Shown here one piece after another: positions 39,071 through 52,049 of a stretch of DNA of 64,000 nt. The position numbers and the translations under genes were made by a program. The notes under the pieces are model-generated. The model did not search any database and was not told where the DNA came from. It was given only the letters and a program-made list of their open reading frames with translations. This DNA comes from Eopsaltria australis (taxonomy: Eukaryota; Chordata; Aves; Passeriformes; Petroicidae), in contig JAVTVJ010001818.1 of NCBI GenBank assembly GCA_034509425.1, positions 248,001 to 312,000 on the forward strand. The letters run 5' to 3'. Position 1 is the first letter of the stretch. Every line of letters starts with the position of its first letter.

Positions 39071-39780
39071 AGAGATGTATTTAAACTCAACTAGATTTTG
39101 AATTAAAGTTGTACTAAAATGGGATGGTGAAATTATTTTTCGCATGTCTTTGGGTGTTCACATATAGATTGAGGTTTTGCATGGAGATTTTTCTTTCTTG
39201 ACAAGCAAACATCTTGCAAACAATTGCACAAGGACATACTTCTCTACAGCTACTGAGAGCCTGATTTGTGCCAGAAACACACATCCCATTATCAAAGCTA
39301 CAATCTACTTGATACTTTTAAAAAAGAGTGCAAATAATATTACATTGATTATCAGAAGTGTGACACAAATTCCTTGTTGTGTATTGCCTCTACTGTTGAC
39401 AAAATGGATTCTGGGAGGAAGAATTATAGAGAATCTCATTCTATGAGATATGTCTAGAGGCACCAATTCTTAAATATTTTCTTTAAAAATAAAATCCATA
39501 GGAGACAATTAATAATATTCCTTTTAAGCTGTACAAGATGGACCCAGAGTTCTTTCTTAAGAGGGCACTTCAGCATGACTTAAATATTAAGAAAGAGAAT
39601 ATAAAATGCCACTACAGAGTAAGTCTTCAACACTTTCATCCTTGTAAATACATAAACAATAAATAGCTGCTAAAGAGATCTACATAACACCAACAAAAGT
39701 GAAAAAAAGACTTCCCCGCTAAATGATTTAACAAGGGTCTTCCTTTGATATAAGGAAAATATGCATAACTAGAAAAAAAA

Positions 39781-39925
39781 GCCAAGAGTTTAGGTCATTT
39801 GGTCAGAGCATGCTGCTAATAACACCAAGGTTACGGGTTTGACCCCTGTATGGGCCACTTAAAAGTTGGACTCAATGATCCTTGTGGGTCTTTTTCAGCT
39901 CAGAATATTCTGTTCTTCTGTGATT
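39781..39925 (+). mobile_element. SINE with tRNA-Ile head and CR1 tail (TguSINE1-like)
   Basis: The first about 75 bases follow a tRNA-Ile(AAT) gene: TGCTAATAACACCAAGG covers the anticodon arm and GGGTTTGACCCCTGTATGGG the T arm and acceptor end. Several arm positions are mutated. The tail (GTTGGACTCAATGATCCTTG, then TTCTGTTCTTCTGTGATT) is the 3' end of a CR1 LINE, which supplies the retroposition machinery. This head-tail combination is the structure described for the passerine SINE TguSINE1 and is the best clue to the host lineage. Confidence 0.8.
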
Positions 39926-40146
39926 AGAAAATTATATATATTTTATGTCTCAGGAACTGAGAATATTATTTCTATGTACAGTGCTGTTGAAATGCAGAAA
40001 ACAGGCATCAGATGGTGTCACAATTTGCTGGGTACAAGTGACACAAATGAAAGCTCTAGAACATAAACAATAGACCCGCTTTTCAGCCTTCTGAGCTTTG
40101 AAATTATTATTGAAACAGAAGATGCAACTCCCTGATGGGGATTAGA

Positions 40147-40254
40147 TATCTGATATCTTGATACTTTGATAAATGAAAAGATGCTCAGGGAACATTATAT
40201 TTGAAGAAAAACTTAAATTTAAATTTTAAAAAGCAGGAATACTTGGCCCCTAAG
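40147..40254 (+). repeat. direct repeat, copy B
   Basis: This is the second copy of the element at 38965-39070, including an identical 20-base core (TATTTGAAGAAAAACTTAAA). A 10-base insertion (ACTTTGATAA) and a short deletion in the AAATTT tract separate the copies. Confidence 0.75.
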
Positions 40255-41565
40255 TGTGTAACTCCTTGCAAAAAATTCCTTGTGGGAACAAAATCTGCAT
40301 ATGGGTTGCATGGAGAATGAACACCTCCATAGAACATACATCTAGTAAATTTACATAACACACAGGAAACATCCAGAAGGTACTTGGGCTTAGGAGGTGC
40401 TTGGGCTGCAAATACTTGAAGGCTGCAACATTCTGAAGAGGTGTCACTATGCATTTGTTTTGCAATTACACATTTCCCAAAGGCATTCATAATTGGTCAA
40501 ATATGGCACAGGGAAATAAAACTTTATTCTTAATCATATTATTTTCTGCCCTTCTGTTTTAGCTAAATTCATGAGAATTTATTAATTTGGGTATCTGACA
40601 GTTCTGACATATTTTCAGAGTACAGCTTCATACTTTCCCCAAACAAGGCCATCTGCATTTTTCTTCTTCAAATGACTAAGTCCAAACTTCCAGTGAACAC
40701 TCTGCATAACTCTAAGATAATCAATCTCTCACGATGTAAAAATTAGAAACGGGAAAAATAATCCTTTCAATTTACTCAACTTTACAGTTAGAGCTACATT
40801 ACAATTATAAATACAAGCTGAAAAGTTATATACAGAACTTGTACGATCAAGGGATAAATTAGGTGCTAAATACAGTGTTTCTGTAGATTTTCAAAGAAAT
40901 TTTGAGAGTTTTGATTGCATTATATACTGAACTTCAACAATCAATCATTTCTACCAAAAGGTAGAAATGCTCCTGAAAGCAAGGAATATTTTAAGTTTTT
41001 TTTTAAACCCGCCACTATTTTTAAAATTTCTAATTACAAATCAAACTATCCACTGTGTAGAAGTTATTCAATATAGAAAAAAAGAGACACAAATATTTAA
41101 TCTTGGTTTACATTAACATCTACTCAGTCATTCTGAAACCATGAAATTGTCTCAGATTTATTGACCAATTCCTGCTGAAAAAGGGGCTTTCAAGGCTGGA
41201 ATCAAAATTCTGGAACTCATATCCTGATACCCATTTTAGGAAAAATGACAGTAGCTATTTCAGAATGAAGGAGACAGATGTTCAGTTTTCTTCTTTCAAT
41301 AAGTGGCATCAAATTTTCATTTTCTACAAGAATACTCCCATCATCAGTGTTCTCTGATACGTGTCATGTTTATGTTGTTCAGCTGGACCTGTTTATAAAA
41401 TATGTAGTTAATTAGCTAATGAGGAAGACTGACTTCACCCTAGTTTTGGGATGTTCACCAAAGGTAAAGAAGGCTTGTTTTCTGTCCTGGGTTAGGCCAG
41501 AGGGGTCAAAATCTAGGAAGTGATCTGTGCTGCAGGAAGGAATACAACTTCCTTCCTGCGAGAGG

Positions 41566-41624
41566 TAGTTTTAAGGATTTTAAGGTAGTTTTAAAACAGG
41601 TAGTTTTAAGGATTGATAGGTAGG
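41566..41624 (+). repeat. GTAGTTTTAAG direct repeats in LTR
   Basis: Three imperfect copies of GGTAGTTTTAAGGATT lie upstream of the TATA box. Short direct repeats in this position are common in retroviral U3 regions, where they can act as enhancers; function here is inferred only from position. Confidence 0.55.
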
Positions 41625-41664
41625 TAAACTAATTAAAAAGTTGATCTGCCTTCGAGGAAAAAAC

Positions 41665-41675
41665 CATATATAAGC
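41665..41675 (+). promoter_or_regulatory. TATA box of the LTR
   Basis: CATATATAAGC lies about 30 bases upstream of a pyrimidine-rich possible start (CTTCCTCTTTAG). In the LTR context this is the likely core promoter of the element. Confidence 0.55.
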
Positions 41676-41757
41676 AGAGACTCTCTGAAGCTCTTCCTCT
41701 TTAGACCTGCTGCTGCTGTGTAGAGAGGAGCAGCTCCTGCTTCTCTTGCTGGTAAGG

Positions 41758-41798
41758 CCCCCCCCACCTCCTTCCGAAGGAGGGATGGGGGGGGGGGG
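41758..41798 (+). other. C-run/G-run hairpin
   Basis: A run of eight C followed by ACCTCCTTC faces GAAGGAGGGAT followed by a run of twelve G. The arms pair almost perfectly around a 2-base loop with one small mismatch. It lies directly after the donor-like GTAAGG of the LTR and would be very stable in RNA; the G run may also slip in sequencing. Confidence 0.7.
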
Positions 41799-42976
41799 AA
41801 GGGAGGTTTTATGGCAGCCGTGCCGCTGCAGCCGGGAATGGGGGAGGAAACGATTGGAATTTTCAGCAGATACAGCTCAGCCGGTGTGTCAGCTACACGA
41901 GAGAGAGAGCCGGGCTAGGCAAGGACCGGGCCGGACTCCATCCAGCTCGGGCCAGGCCCTGCCCTGTCACCCCGGGCCCAGATGGCCCTACCAGGCCGAG
42001 CCAGCTTGGCCGAGCCAAGCAGAGACTCTTGAGAGCGTCTGGCATCCAGCTCGGACCTGTTCAAGCAGCCCGGCAAAGAGCACGTGATCCTCACACTGCC
42101 GGAGAGAGAGAGAGACAGAGATTAACTCTCTCCATGCCTGGACTAAACTCACAGACACCCATCCTTCCTTGCAGAGAGAGGAACGAGTGAGGACACCTAC
42201 ATAGTGCAGCGCAGAGACTTTACAGTCAGTGAGGAAAGCAGAACTGATACTCACAAGGAGGTGCATGGGAAGTTGCTTCAAGAGTGAAGCTAAAAACTCT
42301 TTTGGAGAACCATGGTTGGGGACTGAGCTAATAAATTCTCTGTAATATATGAAGATAGAGTCCAAAAAGGGGGATGTGAGGTTCTTATTGCAGCCAATGA
42401 ACTGAAACACCTGGGTAAAGACAAGTAGGTGTTGAAAAAGTACAGCCTGATGAGAAACTTGAACCAAGAGAGAGGAGAGGCTGTGACCCAGAGCCCTGGT
42501 CCCGGGGAGAATGCTAGAGAACCTGAGTTGTCAGGAGAACCTGTGTTGCTAAGCACAGAAGAAGGGATTTTCTTTGTTGCTGCAATTGAACTGGGCATCT
42601 TTAAAACAGGTACCCTGTGGACTGTTCATAACCCACCATAGTGGCTGTGGGAAGGCTACTGGTGTGGGAGGGATCCACCATTAAGCTGGACTTTGCTCCG
42701 GGCGGTGGCTGATGGTGAGGCAGAAAACCCATAAAAACTGTATTTTTCTTACAGAAAATCCATGGTGTAAGCAAAAGAAACTTCTCTCCCTAAATGAACT
42801 GGAACAAGAGCTGTTTCTGAAGTGGTAAACTGACTGGAGGTCAAAGTGTTGTCTTTTGTATGTTGTCAGGGAGAATGAAATGGAGAGGTGGGGGAAGGAG
42901 GGGTGGTCTGAGGAGTTTGTTCTGGTTTTTTTTTTTCTTGGGTTTTTTTTCCTTTTCCCTTTGTCTTAGGTATATT

Positions 42977-42982
42977 AATAAA
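42977..42982 (+). terminator. poly(A) signal of the LTR element
   Basis: AATAAA followed by ACTTCTTTGTACTTT is the usual arrangement of the polyadenylation signal and U5 start in bird LTRs. Confidence 0.6.
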
Positions 42983-43308
42983 ACTTCTTTGTACTTTATA
43001 AAGTTTGAGCCTGCTTTGCCTACTCCTAATCCTCATCTCACAACAAGCAATCAAGTAAATTTAAGTAAGTGTGCTAGCATTTAGCCACAAACCTGAATAG
43101 GCGAACTAGAACCATTACATTTTCCCACCTCCATTTTTTTATACACTTTTGAACAACATAAAGAGAGAGGATTGTTACATGAAATGATACTAGTATTACA
43201 ACTGGACAACAAGGAACAGAAAAAGAAAGAAACAGATCTAGTGAGTTGCATGCAAGAAAGCAAAGCAAAAATTGTATTTAATTTCAGAATGGCCTTAGGA
43301 GAAAACAA

Positions 43309-43339
<31 letters not shown>

Positions 43340-43340
43340 T
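43309..43340 (+). repeat. poly-T tract
   Basis: There are 31 T with one C. It could be the A-tail of a minus-strand retroposed sequence, but I see no recognisable body beside it. Confidence 0.85.
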
Positions 43341-44582
43341 ACTGGTTGGTATGTAATACAGAGAGCTTTTTGTTTTTCTTAGAACTGGATATCACTAAGT
43401 ATACTCAGAGGACTGTAAGTTCTTAAAAAAACCCAGGCACATTTTTGCCATTTCCTTCAGTTCTAATCATCTCGCATAGGGCTCGAAAATACAGCTGGTG
43501 AGTAGAAAGCTTTCTAAAAGATACAAAGGAAAGCAAGCAGGAAAGCAATTAAATATGATTAAGAGGACATGACATAGGAAAAGAAAAATAGATTGAAATG
43601 TAAGATAGACTATCCTAAATAATGTTACAACCAGTTTAAATGCATTCATAGGGTGAAAGAAAACTGTACTGCAAACAATATTGTGAGGAATTGAAGACTG
43701 AGATGTCTTAATGCTCTTTGCTCATTGCCTTCATCTTGCAATGGCAATTCTTCTGACTGATGAAGTGATGAAGTTTTCAAGAGCATCCCTCTACAGCTTG
43801 GTCAATCTTATTTACAAAATGTCCAATTGAAAGATAAGGGAACAATACAAGGCATGGTGACAGCCTAAAGACTAAAACAATCTGTCTCTGCAAATGGTCC
43901 TACCACAAGTTAAGGAGTTATTTTCTTCCAACTCAGTAAAAAAAACAAACTAAAACAGCAAAGCAAAGACCCAGCTAAGATGACAATCAGATAAATATGA
44001 GTATTGCCTACAGTTCCTCTGCTTCTAGAAATGGCTAAGAATTGTAAATGACACATTACAGAAAATACTGTTTCTTTTGACCGTACATGGCCAGATAGTT
44101 ATTACACCTGGAAAAAACTACATTAAATTTAGATAAATAACATTTTTAACTATATTGCTTCTAACAACTGCACTCATAACCTCAAAAGGAAGTTCCTCAA
44201 AAGAAGGTCCTTAGAAAGTTTTTAATAACTTAATACTGTAATATCTGTTGTTCCTTCAGGGGATCATTTTATAATGTGATGAAGCACTTATTTATCTGTG
44301 CTGACACCTCTCAAGGAAGGGGATGTATGCAACTAAATGAAGTGTAAAAGATTTTAATAGTTAAAAATACACATGTATGCAAACATGCATACATTGCAGT
44401 AAGCTTTACATTATGCTTACTTCAGAGGCAAAAAAGGATTCAGAAAAATAGGTAACTTCTGAACCTGACAGCAGTGTAACACACAGTGTTCCTAAGGATT
44501 GTGATGGAAATTTTCCCCACTTTTAGGACAGTCTCTAAAATTTTCATCTCCAGATTCAGCATAGCATTGTTCTGTTTCCTAC

Positions 44583-44605
44583 CTTCCTCCTTTCCAGACT
44601 GAGGC
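44583..44605 (-). CDS. possible 23-base exon
   Basis: This is a weak candidate included because it closes a phase gap. The upstream candidate at 46581-46626 ends with one base and the next exon at 36831-36887 starts at phase 0, so a link with two leading bases and a phase-0 end is needed. This segment has exactly that: GC, then seven codons (LSLERRK). Its acceptor CTGTATTCTTAG is good; its donor GGAAG|GTAGGA is only fair. A different exon could fill the same role. Confidence 0.25.
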
Positions 44606-46580
44606 CTAAGAATACAGGTTTTCCAAATTAGTAAATATATCTTAAGCATTACAAGGGATTTTTTTCCTCCCCTATTGTCAACAGTTGCTAACTGGCTTTA
44701 TTCACAGTAAGCAAATAATGTGGGTGAAAAGAGCAAATGCTGTGAAGAATAGCCATTTGAATAAAAGATAGGCAAGCACACGGCTCAACACATGCCTTTT
44801 CACATGTGGTCAGATGGTTTAGAATTTGATTTGAAAAGAGATAAGCTGTTCATGTCATCTCTTGTTTGATTAACACATCCAGTGCTATATCTGACAACAG
44901 GGATTAGAGACCCATCTGCAGTTTCATTCCCTCAATATGCTTGCTACAAATTGTTTTATTTCCATATTATTTACCATTTTTCAGCAATCAGAATTTCCAC
45001 AGAGTGAGTGACATGTGAGACAGTATGTTTGGAGAGGAGGTTCACACGAACAACTAAGTGGGTTTAGCCCAGATAATTCCCTTAAGCCTGAGAAAAGACT
45101 AAATGACAACACTGCAGAGGCATTACTGAAGGGCTGGGTAACACTGTCATGAACTTGAAGTTGGAATAATATAGCTAATTCCAAGGAGATTACTTTTAAG
45201 TTCAGATGGCATGAGATTTAGGGGCTTATTGAATCTAATGTTTCATGCAAGCACTAGCACAGACCAGTTTCTTTTAAAAAGATATACTGGTTTTGACTGG
45301 AACAGCAGGAATTGGTCTCATCCACAGCTTTCCAGGTATTGCCTCAGAAGACCTTTCTGCCACCAGATTTTTGGACATGTTGATGTATTTGCAACACTGA
45401 GATGTAATTACAATGAGCTTCATGAAACATGTGGCTCTGAAACTGGACTGTGCAAAGACAATAATAGTTAACAATGAGAAGTTTATAATATTAATCAACC
45501 CTACATTTCTCTGTCCCTGTGGGACAGACTGTGTCTTGCCTTGGATAAGTGTGCAAAGGCTGAAATTAGAAGCAGCAAAAAGAAGGGCAACATAAGGAGA
45601 CCTCAACATGCTACATCTGCTGGACAAGTTAATTAGAACAAAAAATAAACTATATGAGACAGTACTGAGTATGATCCCCAGTAGCAGATCCTGAAATAGC
45701 TCTACTATGTCCTACTAATTGCACTCAGTTGAACTTAGCTATAAATTATAGGGGGAAAAATATAAACTTCACAGAAAAAAGGTTCAAATTAACCAGTTTT
45801 GAAGAATGTCTTGGCACAATTTCTTGCATTGTAATTAAGAAGATGAAGAAAAAATTTAAAAACCAGAGAAAACAGGGCCTGAATTTGACCTTCAAAGACA
45901 TTTCATCTGGAAAAGAGTTTTCAACCAATGACAAGTTGGTACAGACTGGTAATAACAGGTTTGTTTTCAGATATTACCTCACTGGATGTACAGGTATTTG
46001 GATAAAGGAGATCAGAATGCTTTATCTATCCAAATTTGTTGTTTATTCTTATTTCATTACAAGACATTATTTTTCCCTTTTCCAGTCACTGCAAAACCAT
46101 GTGTTATTTTGCTAATTAGTGTGGTATTGTTAACAAAGGCAGTGTACCATGAACTTGCATATAGCACACCTAAAATAATGCTCTGACAAAAAAGTTACTT
46201 TCTTCTTTGTATCCCTTTCATTTTGTATTTCACCTCTAGTCATTCCAAAACTTTTTCAACTGAAGAAACAAGACTTGAATAGTTTACATAGACATCCCAG
46301 TTTGATCTTTTCACATCAGCTCTTAATAAATGAGATACTTGAATGAGAAAGTAATGTTGACAAGTATGTGACCTAATTCGAAGAGCAGCTTTGCTATTGT
46401 CACATAAAGAAACATTCCTGCAGCAGAATAAATTCTGACTGTATCTAGGAATGCAACATGGCCAAGAATTTAAGGCCAGATCTCTAAAACAAGTTTCTAA
46501 TTCTAATAGGCTGTATTTCTTGATTCTCTCAAAAGAGAAAGACAAAACTGCAAGTTTTAAGCTTTTAGGGCTCTTTTTAC

Positions 46581-46626
46581 CTCTGAAATAGGGCTTGTGA
46601 GACAGAACAATTTCATCAGATATGTA
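46581..46626 (-). CDS. 46-base coding exon
   Basis: An excellent acceptor (GATCTTTCTTTACAG) and a good donor (TTCAGAG|GTAAAA) enclose a frame reading YISDEIVLSHKPYFR plus one base. It starts at phase 0, matching the phase-0 end of the candidate at 51997-52049. The frame happens to stay open past the donor for many codons, but the later part reads like intron. I take it as an exon of the same minus-strand gene. Confidence 0.5.
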
Positions 46627-49600
46627 CTGTAAAGAAAGATCTGAAGGCATTTATAGAAGAAATCGAAGGTGTCACTCAAATATAACTTTTTCAAAAGTAG
46701 AAAAGAAAAAATTATAGTCTACATATTAAATATTAAATTCTTGAATAGTACATTCTGGGCTGTTTTAAGGAAAAAAGTAGCTTTCTTAGATGAATTAAAT
46801 AACGTTTCTCACAGCCAGAGAACATGGGGTATAAAAGCAGTAACAGCTACATTAAGGTCCTCTCCAGTGGAGACAGGCTTTCTAACTAAGAGATAAATTC
46901 AGTAAATACTTCTCAGTACCTCAACAAGATGAGAGAAAAACTATCCTCTTTTACAATGAATGGCATACTGAACTTACTGAAAATGTACAGATTTTCATGG
47001 TCTGAAAATAGATTGTAATAAGACTACCTCCAGATATCTACTGATATTTTTGCTGCACACATGAATCTGAGTACAGACCTATTTTGTGACATGAAACAGA
47101 ACAAGAACAAGAACCTCTGCAGAACTGTCTTTTGAATTTCATGGCCCAATTATACTCGGGACAAGAAGACATAATGAAATTATATGGGTTAGAAAAAGAT
47201 CCATTTTTGAGACTGATCAAGCAAAAATGAAAAAGAAAATCATCCAGACTGACAATTTCAGCTGCAAGTGCTGATTGTGCCAATCCAATGTACTAAAATG
47301 GCCACAATTTTGTTGCCTTCAATCTTCAAGGTTTACAGTTTCAAGAGAACTTGAGGGATATAGAAAATGAGGCAGAGAGATCTATGTTAGACAGGCATCT
47401 CCCTGTAAGCCCAGACTGCCCTCTCCTGGAGTGAATTACCTTGCACGTCTATGGTCCTAGCTCATGGTCAAAGTAACATAAGGAACATCTCACAAACAAC
47501 AACCACCTGATTATCAGGTATTTAATTTTTCACGTGTGTTGTCTTACAGAACACCTACCAAACATGTATTCAGATGACCAAGAAAATTACACACATCTTG
47601 CCAGGACAGAGTTACATACAGAAATTACTTCTGTGGGCAATGAAGTGGTCTCACTTTTAGCGTAGTAACTTACTATAATACTATGTGTGGTAGCTGACAT
47701 TACAGGGATGCACTGGCCCCCAGCTTGAGGTGAAATTCAATGCTATGAAATCATGACCATTCCCTTGGAATTAGAGAATGCTTCTCTGATGTCAATGATC
47801 TAGCACCAGATAAAGCCCTGAAAACAGGTCACTCCAAAGATGCATTCACGTACTCCATCCTACACCTAATGGAGTGAGGGAAGTGCTCCTAACAACTTGT
47901 TGCAGGTTCTTCTGCCAGTTGAAGTTCAAAACAAAGGACAGAACCTCTATTCATACATCAGGCAACCTGATATTAAGGTATCTCCTGCCATCCATGTATG
48001 CAACATGCATGGCTTATTTACTCTACAAGGCCATCTGGTGCCAAAGCTGAAGCACATATTTGCCATTGTATTTGGCCTGTTCTCCAGATAATTAATCAGA
48101 AATGTTGTCTTATGCAGTCATTCGTGCTGTGGAAGGGTTCAGTGTTTTTCTATTTGATAAAAATACACTTCTTAAAAACTGGGACGGCTGTTTCAAATCA
48201 GGTGATATAGGGAATTATCAAACACCAAGAGTAAAACTGTGATCCCCAAACATAAAAAGGAACCATCAACAAGAGCTTGATTCTTCTTTGGTAGCAAACT
48301 ACTGAGGTAAAGGTAAAATTTTGAAGATTTTAGAATTAGAATAATCATTTTGTTGTATTTATCTCTCACTTTTGTCTGAATTATAATAAATCATTGCAAA
48401 TTTCCTGAAGAAAACATAACAAGCACTGAAATTGAGTAGGGAAATACTGATGCCTTATTTAGATGGAAGTTTCTGATTTAGAAATCCTGTAAAAAGCATT
48501 TTAATTGTTTCACTCAAATGCACCCAAATCTTCAATTAGTATTAAACTAACCATTCTTTTAAGATGCAGATCTTCCATGAATTTTCAGGAGATTAGATTT
48601 AGGTCACATGTTGAATTGTACTTGTTGTCCCTGTAGATCTTGGATGAAACAACAGCTAGCTAAAGCAGCGAAAAGCTGTAGCAGAACATAGAAAACTGTT
48701 CCTGCTGCTCCTTGCTGACCATTGTTATTTGAGGTTCAGTGGTTTTGTTTTTTTTCATTCAGGCTAATATTGTGTCTAATATGTGATCCTGTATATTAGT
48801 TAAATAATTCTAGGATACCAGCTGAAAATGGAGGGTAGAATTGTAATTTTGCTGTAATTGTTTCATTTACTAATGGTAAATTAATGATTTACTGATGGTA
48901 AAATGTACTGTTGAAAAGCCTATAGAAGATGCCCTGAACTTCAGTCATTTTGCCTGTAATTTTTTCTTAGCTTTCTGGGCAGAGATAAAAGGAAATTCAG
49001 CTTTCACTTAATCCATAAATCAAATTATCCACAAATTGGAAACATAAAATTCTAATAAGCATGACCTTATAGTCCCAATCTCAGACAAAATTAAATGTAG
49101 TAATTAGAAGTTACTGAGTGTAGTCCATTGTAAATTTAACCAAAGAAGATAAGAGTTAAGCGAATCCAGATACTATGAAGAACTTTAACAGAACTGTACA
49201 ACAGCTGAAATCTGGAGAAGTTAGTTCTCTAATGTCAGTAAATGTTCTTTCTGTTTTCTTATCTTTGCTTTTAAACATCAAGAAATATTTAGTATCATTC
49301 AAGTGCCCAGAATTACATTGTGATTGCTGAAGAGAATTTACAGCAACAGTAACAGAAAACACTCAAAACCTTAAAGAATCAAATTACCCCAGGCCTAGGA
49401 ATAAAAGATACCATGCAAATTAATTATTTCCAGTTAAGCTTGAAAATATTTGCTATATTAATGATATAAGCACATTCTTTTAGTTTCAAAGATAATGACA
49501 TATATTATCTTTGTTTATACTATAGTCCAAAAAAACAATATTAATAATTTTAGACCATTTTAACTCTCTCTTCATCAAAGACAGGATTACTCACTCTTAT

Positions 49601-51996
49601 TTCACAATAGTTCTCTAACAATATAGTTTTCTATTGATCTCTCTATGAAATTAATTTTTTTATCATTTAAAAGCAATACTTTTCAGAATTTTTAAACTCT
49701 ACCAAACAGGAATGAAGATGATTCATCTCATTTCAAGATCAATGTTAAAAAGTCAATTGATAAGTTTGCACTGAATTTCAACATTTATATTATTTTTATT
49801 TTATAGTAATCTACTCCTATTTATATTTGAAATATGATAACCCTTTAAAACTTGATCTGCAGATCCATAAACTAACTGTTGAAGATATTTGTTTCAATAC
49901 ATCAGCTTTCCCAAATACTATACCCTTCTGCTACAAATTTAGCTTAAATGAAGTAACTTTTATATGGAATTTGAAGGGACAAAGGTAAATGCTTAGTTTA
50001 CTGACAATTTCCCATTCTTGACCTGTATTTTGATCTGTGAACAAGGAAAGACTTAATTCTTTTCAAAGCATTTTCATTGCATAAATAAAAAAAGATTTAC
50101 AGATAAAACCTTCTCCATTACAACCACAATATCACTATATTCAACTCATCATCAGAGCAAATATAGTGAAGTTTTACTGTAATGAATCCCATTACTTCTG
50201 CAGAAACAACCACTGTTTTCTTAGAAATCTTCCCTTCCTCATCTTTGCTGCTGGTTACATAACAATTTCTAATTACATTTTTTTCAGCTTAAAATTCTTA
50301 TTGGAGTATTTTGACCACACAATGATAAAAGTAGATGTACAAATCATCATAAGTTCAAAAGCTACAATACCTAAATTCTAGGCAAGTCTGGAAATAAAAG
50401 GTTTTGTTTATTCAAAATATAATATTCAGGAAAAAGGATGTCTCATAATACTGGTCATAAAATATCAGAACTCTTTGCAGAGCACTAAGAAAAAAAATCA
50501 GGAATAATTCTGTGTATTTATGATAAGTGTATTTCACTACCAAAGAAAACAGCAATTCCAACTTAATCTCAAAGACCTAAAGTTTTATAAAGCTTTGTTG
50601 ACAGACAAAGTAAGCTTTTTTTTCTATACCTGGAAGTTCTTTCTCTTCAAGACTGTATTTCAGAGATCCAAAGGAATAATTAGCTGGACTGATTGCAGGA
50701 GTAGAAATAAAACTTGCACAGCCAACGGATGGGTTGATTTCAAAATAATTGTGGCTGTGATTCACTCGGTGAAATTCCAGAGAAGATACTATGGATGTAC
50801 GTTGCTTTGGCTACAAGAAAAATAGAAGTTTGGCATGAAAAATACAGACTTTTTGTATAGTTTTCATTACTTGACATTTAATAAACCTATCTTTCAGTGT
50901 TTTTACTGTTTTTATTTGGCCCAAAGGTTATACTAGTAAAAATCATTTAATATGACAAGCTGTGGTGTGTAGAGATAATTTCCTTCCAAAATCTGGATTA
51001 ATCTTTATTAGAAAAAATGCATGTCTTCATTCTAATCAATTTAATTCAACATGAAATAGGCTTTTACAGCCTTGCATATAATAATTGCAATCATCTTTTG
51101 ATAAGAAATGGAGCTCTTCACCAGCTGCATTGCTGGGTACATCTTGCAAAACAATTAGAGCGCTGATGCCTGTATAATGAAATTTACTAAATAATAGCAA
51201 GTGCCCACCACTTGAAAGCCACCCTCTGCTGTTTACTCCATTTATGAATATGCCTCAAATATTCAAAGACTGAAATGTCTGGAAGCTTAAGGGAAAAGTG
51301 TCAGCTTGAAAAACATACATGAAAATCAAACTTCCTGCATGACTTTTCATGGAACAGTTAAAAAACTTGCTACTACTTAATTTCAAATATTTACTTTCGA
51401 AGGAAGCCTCTGAGCAGACCGCACTTAATGGATGTGCTTTGGATTACAGAGCACAAGAAAGTAATTTGTTTTGTGTGGCTCTATACCATCAGGTGTAGAA
51501 ATTAAATTTATATTGTGTGATCATCAAGTCAGCATCAACTTTTTCACTACATGCACTTGTTTCCCTTGCACTGCAGTACTTACTGGTACAGACATAACCT
51601 TAGTGCTCGATATCATGGATTTAAAGCCACAGACCACTGCTGGTTTGCAATGCCATGCTAAATAGTCTGTTGCAGCGCTCATTTGCTTCCATACCCAAAA
51701 TACCCTAACCCCACGATGCTCCTTGCTGCTTCAAGATCAATGACCTGAAACTTTAAACATCTCCAAAAGAGAGGAGGCCCTGCATCCACGTTTATAGCAG
51801 TCTGTATATTTATTTCACAATAGAGAAAAACATCTCAGAAAATGCCGCCTTGGAAAACCAAACCTGGACAAAAATAGAAAAAAGAGAGAAAAAGATGCTT
51901 TATCTCTTCTTGTTCTACCATGTCATGCTTAACATGTCAGAATATTTGTAGGAGTCAAGAATTTGTTCCTTATTGGTGTCAAGACCTATTTATTAC
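46627..51996 (-). other. probable intron; nothing recognised
   Basis: No repeat family is recognised. A 23-base open segment at 50630-50652 (minus, LEEKELP) has a fine acceptor and donor but breaks the phase chain, so I do not include it as an exon. Confidence 0.5.
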
Positions 51997-52049
51997 CTTT
52001 GGGACCAATAAGATCTTCCTTGGACCACAAAGATATTCACCATCCCTTA
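51997..52049 (-). CDS. 53-base coding exon
   Basis: The donor CCCAAAG|GTAATA is good; the acceptor GTTCTAAG is only fair. The frame has two leading bases and then RDGEYLCGPRKILLVPK, ending at phase 0, which fits the exon at 46581-46626. A stop lies in frame just upstream of the acceptor. An alternative acceptor four bases further in would keep the same phase. Confidence 0.42.

Larger units (their letters stand above)
41486..43089 (+). mobile_element. long LTR-type endogenous retroviral element
   Basis: The element begins TGTCCTGGGTTAGGCC, a typical start of bird LTRs. It has a TATA box (CCATATATAAGC, about 41665-41675), a possible splice donor (GCTG|GTAAGG near 41751), CT-rich acceptor-like sites inside, and an AATAAA at 42977-42982. 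It then ends with the U5-like sequence GAGCCTGCTTTGCCTACTCC and ATTTAGCCACA. The GC content is clearly above the flanks. From TATA to poly(A) signal is about 1.3 kb, long for a single R region, so this may be a solo LTR of a long-LTR family or a compact non-autonomous element. I see no gag, pol or env reading frame and no clear target-site duplication; both ends are approximate. Confidence 0.7.

Noticed and set aside
39781..39856. Functional tRNA-Ile gene
   Set aside because: The arms carry several unpaired substitutions and the sequence continues directly into a CR1 tail, so it is the head of a SINE.
41988..42467. 159-codon minus-strand open frame
   Set aside because: It lies antisense inside the LTR element, where the GC-rich sequence makes long open frames likely by chance.
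50630..50652. 23-base minus-strand exon candidate (LEEKELP)
   Set aside because: The splice sites are good, but inclusion would break the frame between the exons at 52.0 and 46.6 kb.
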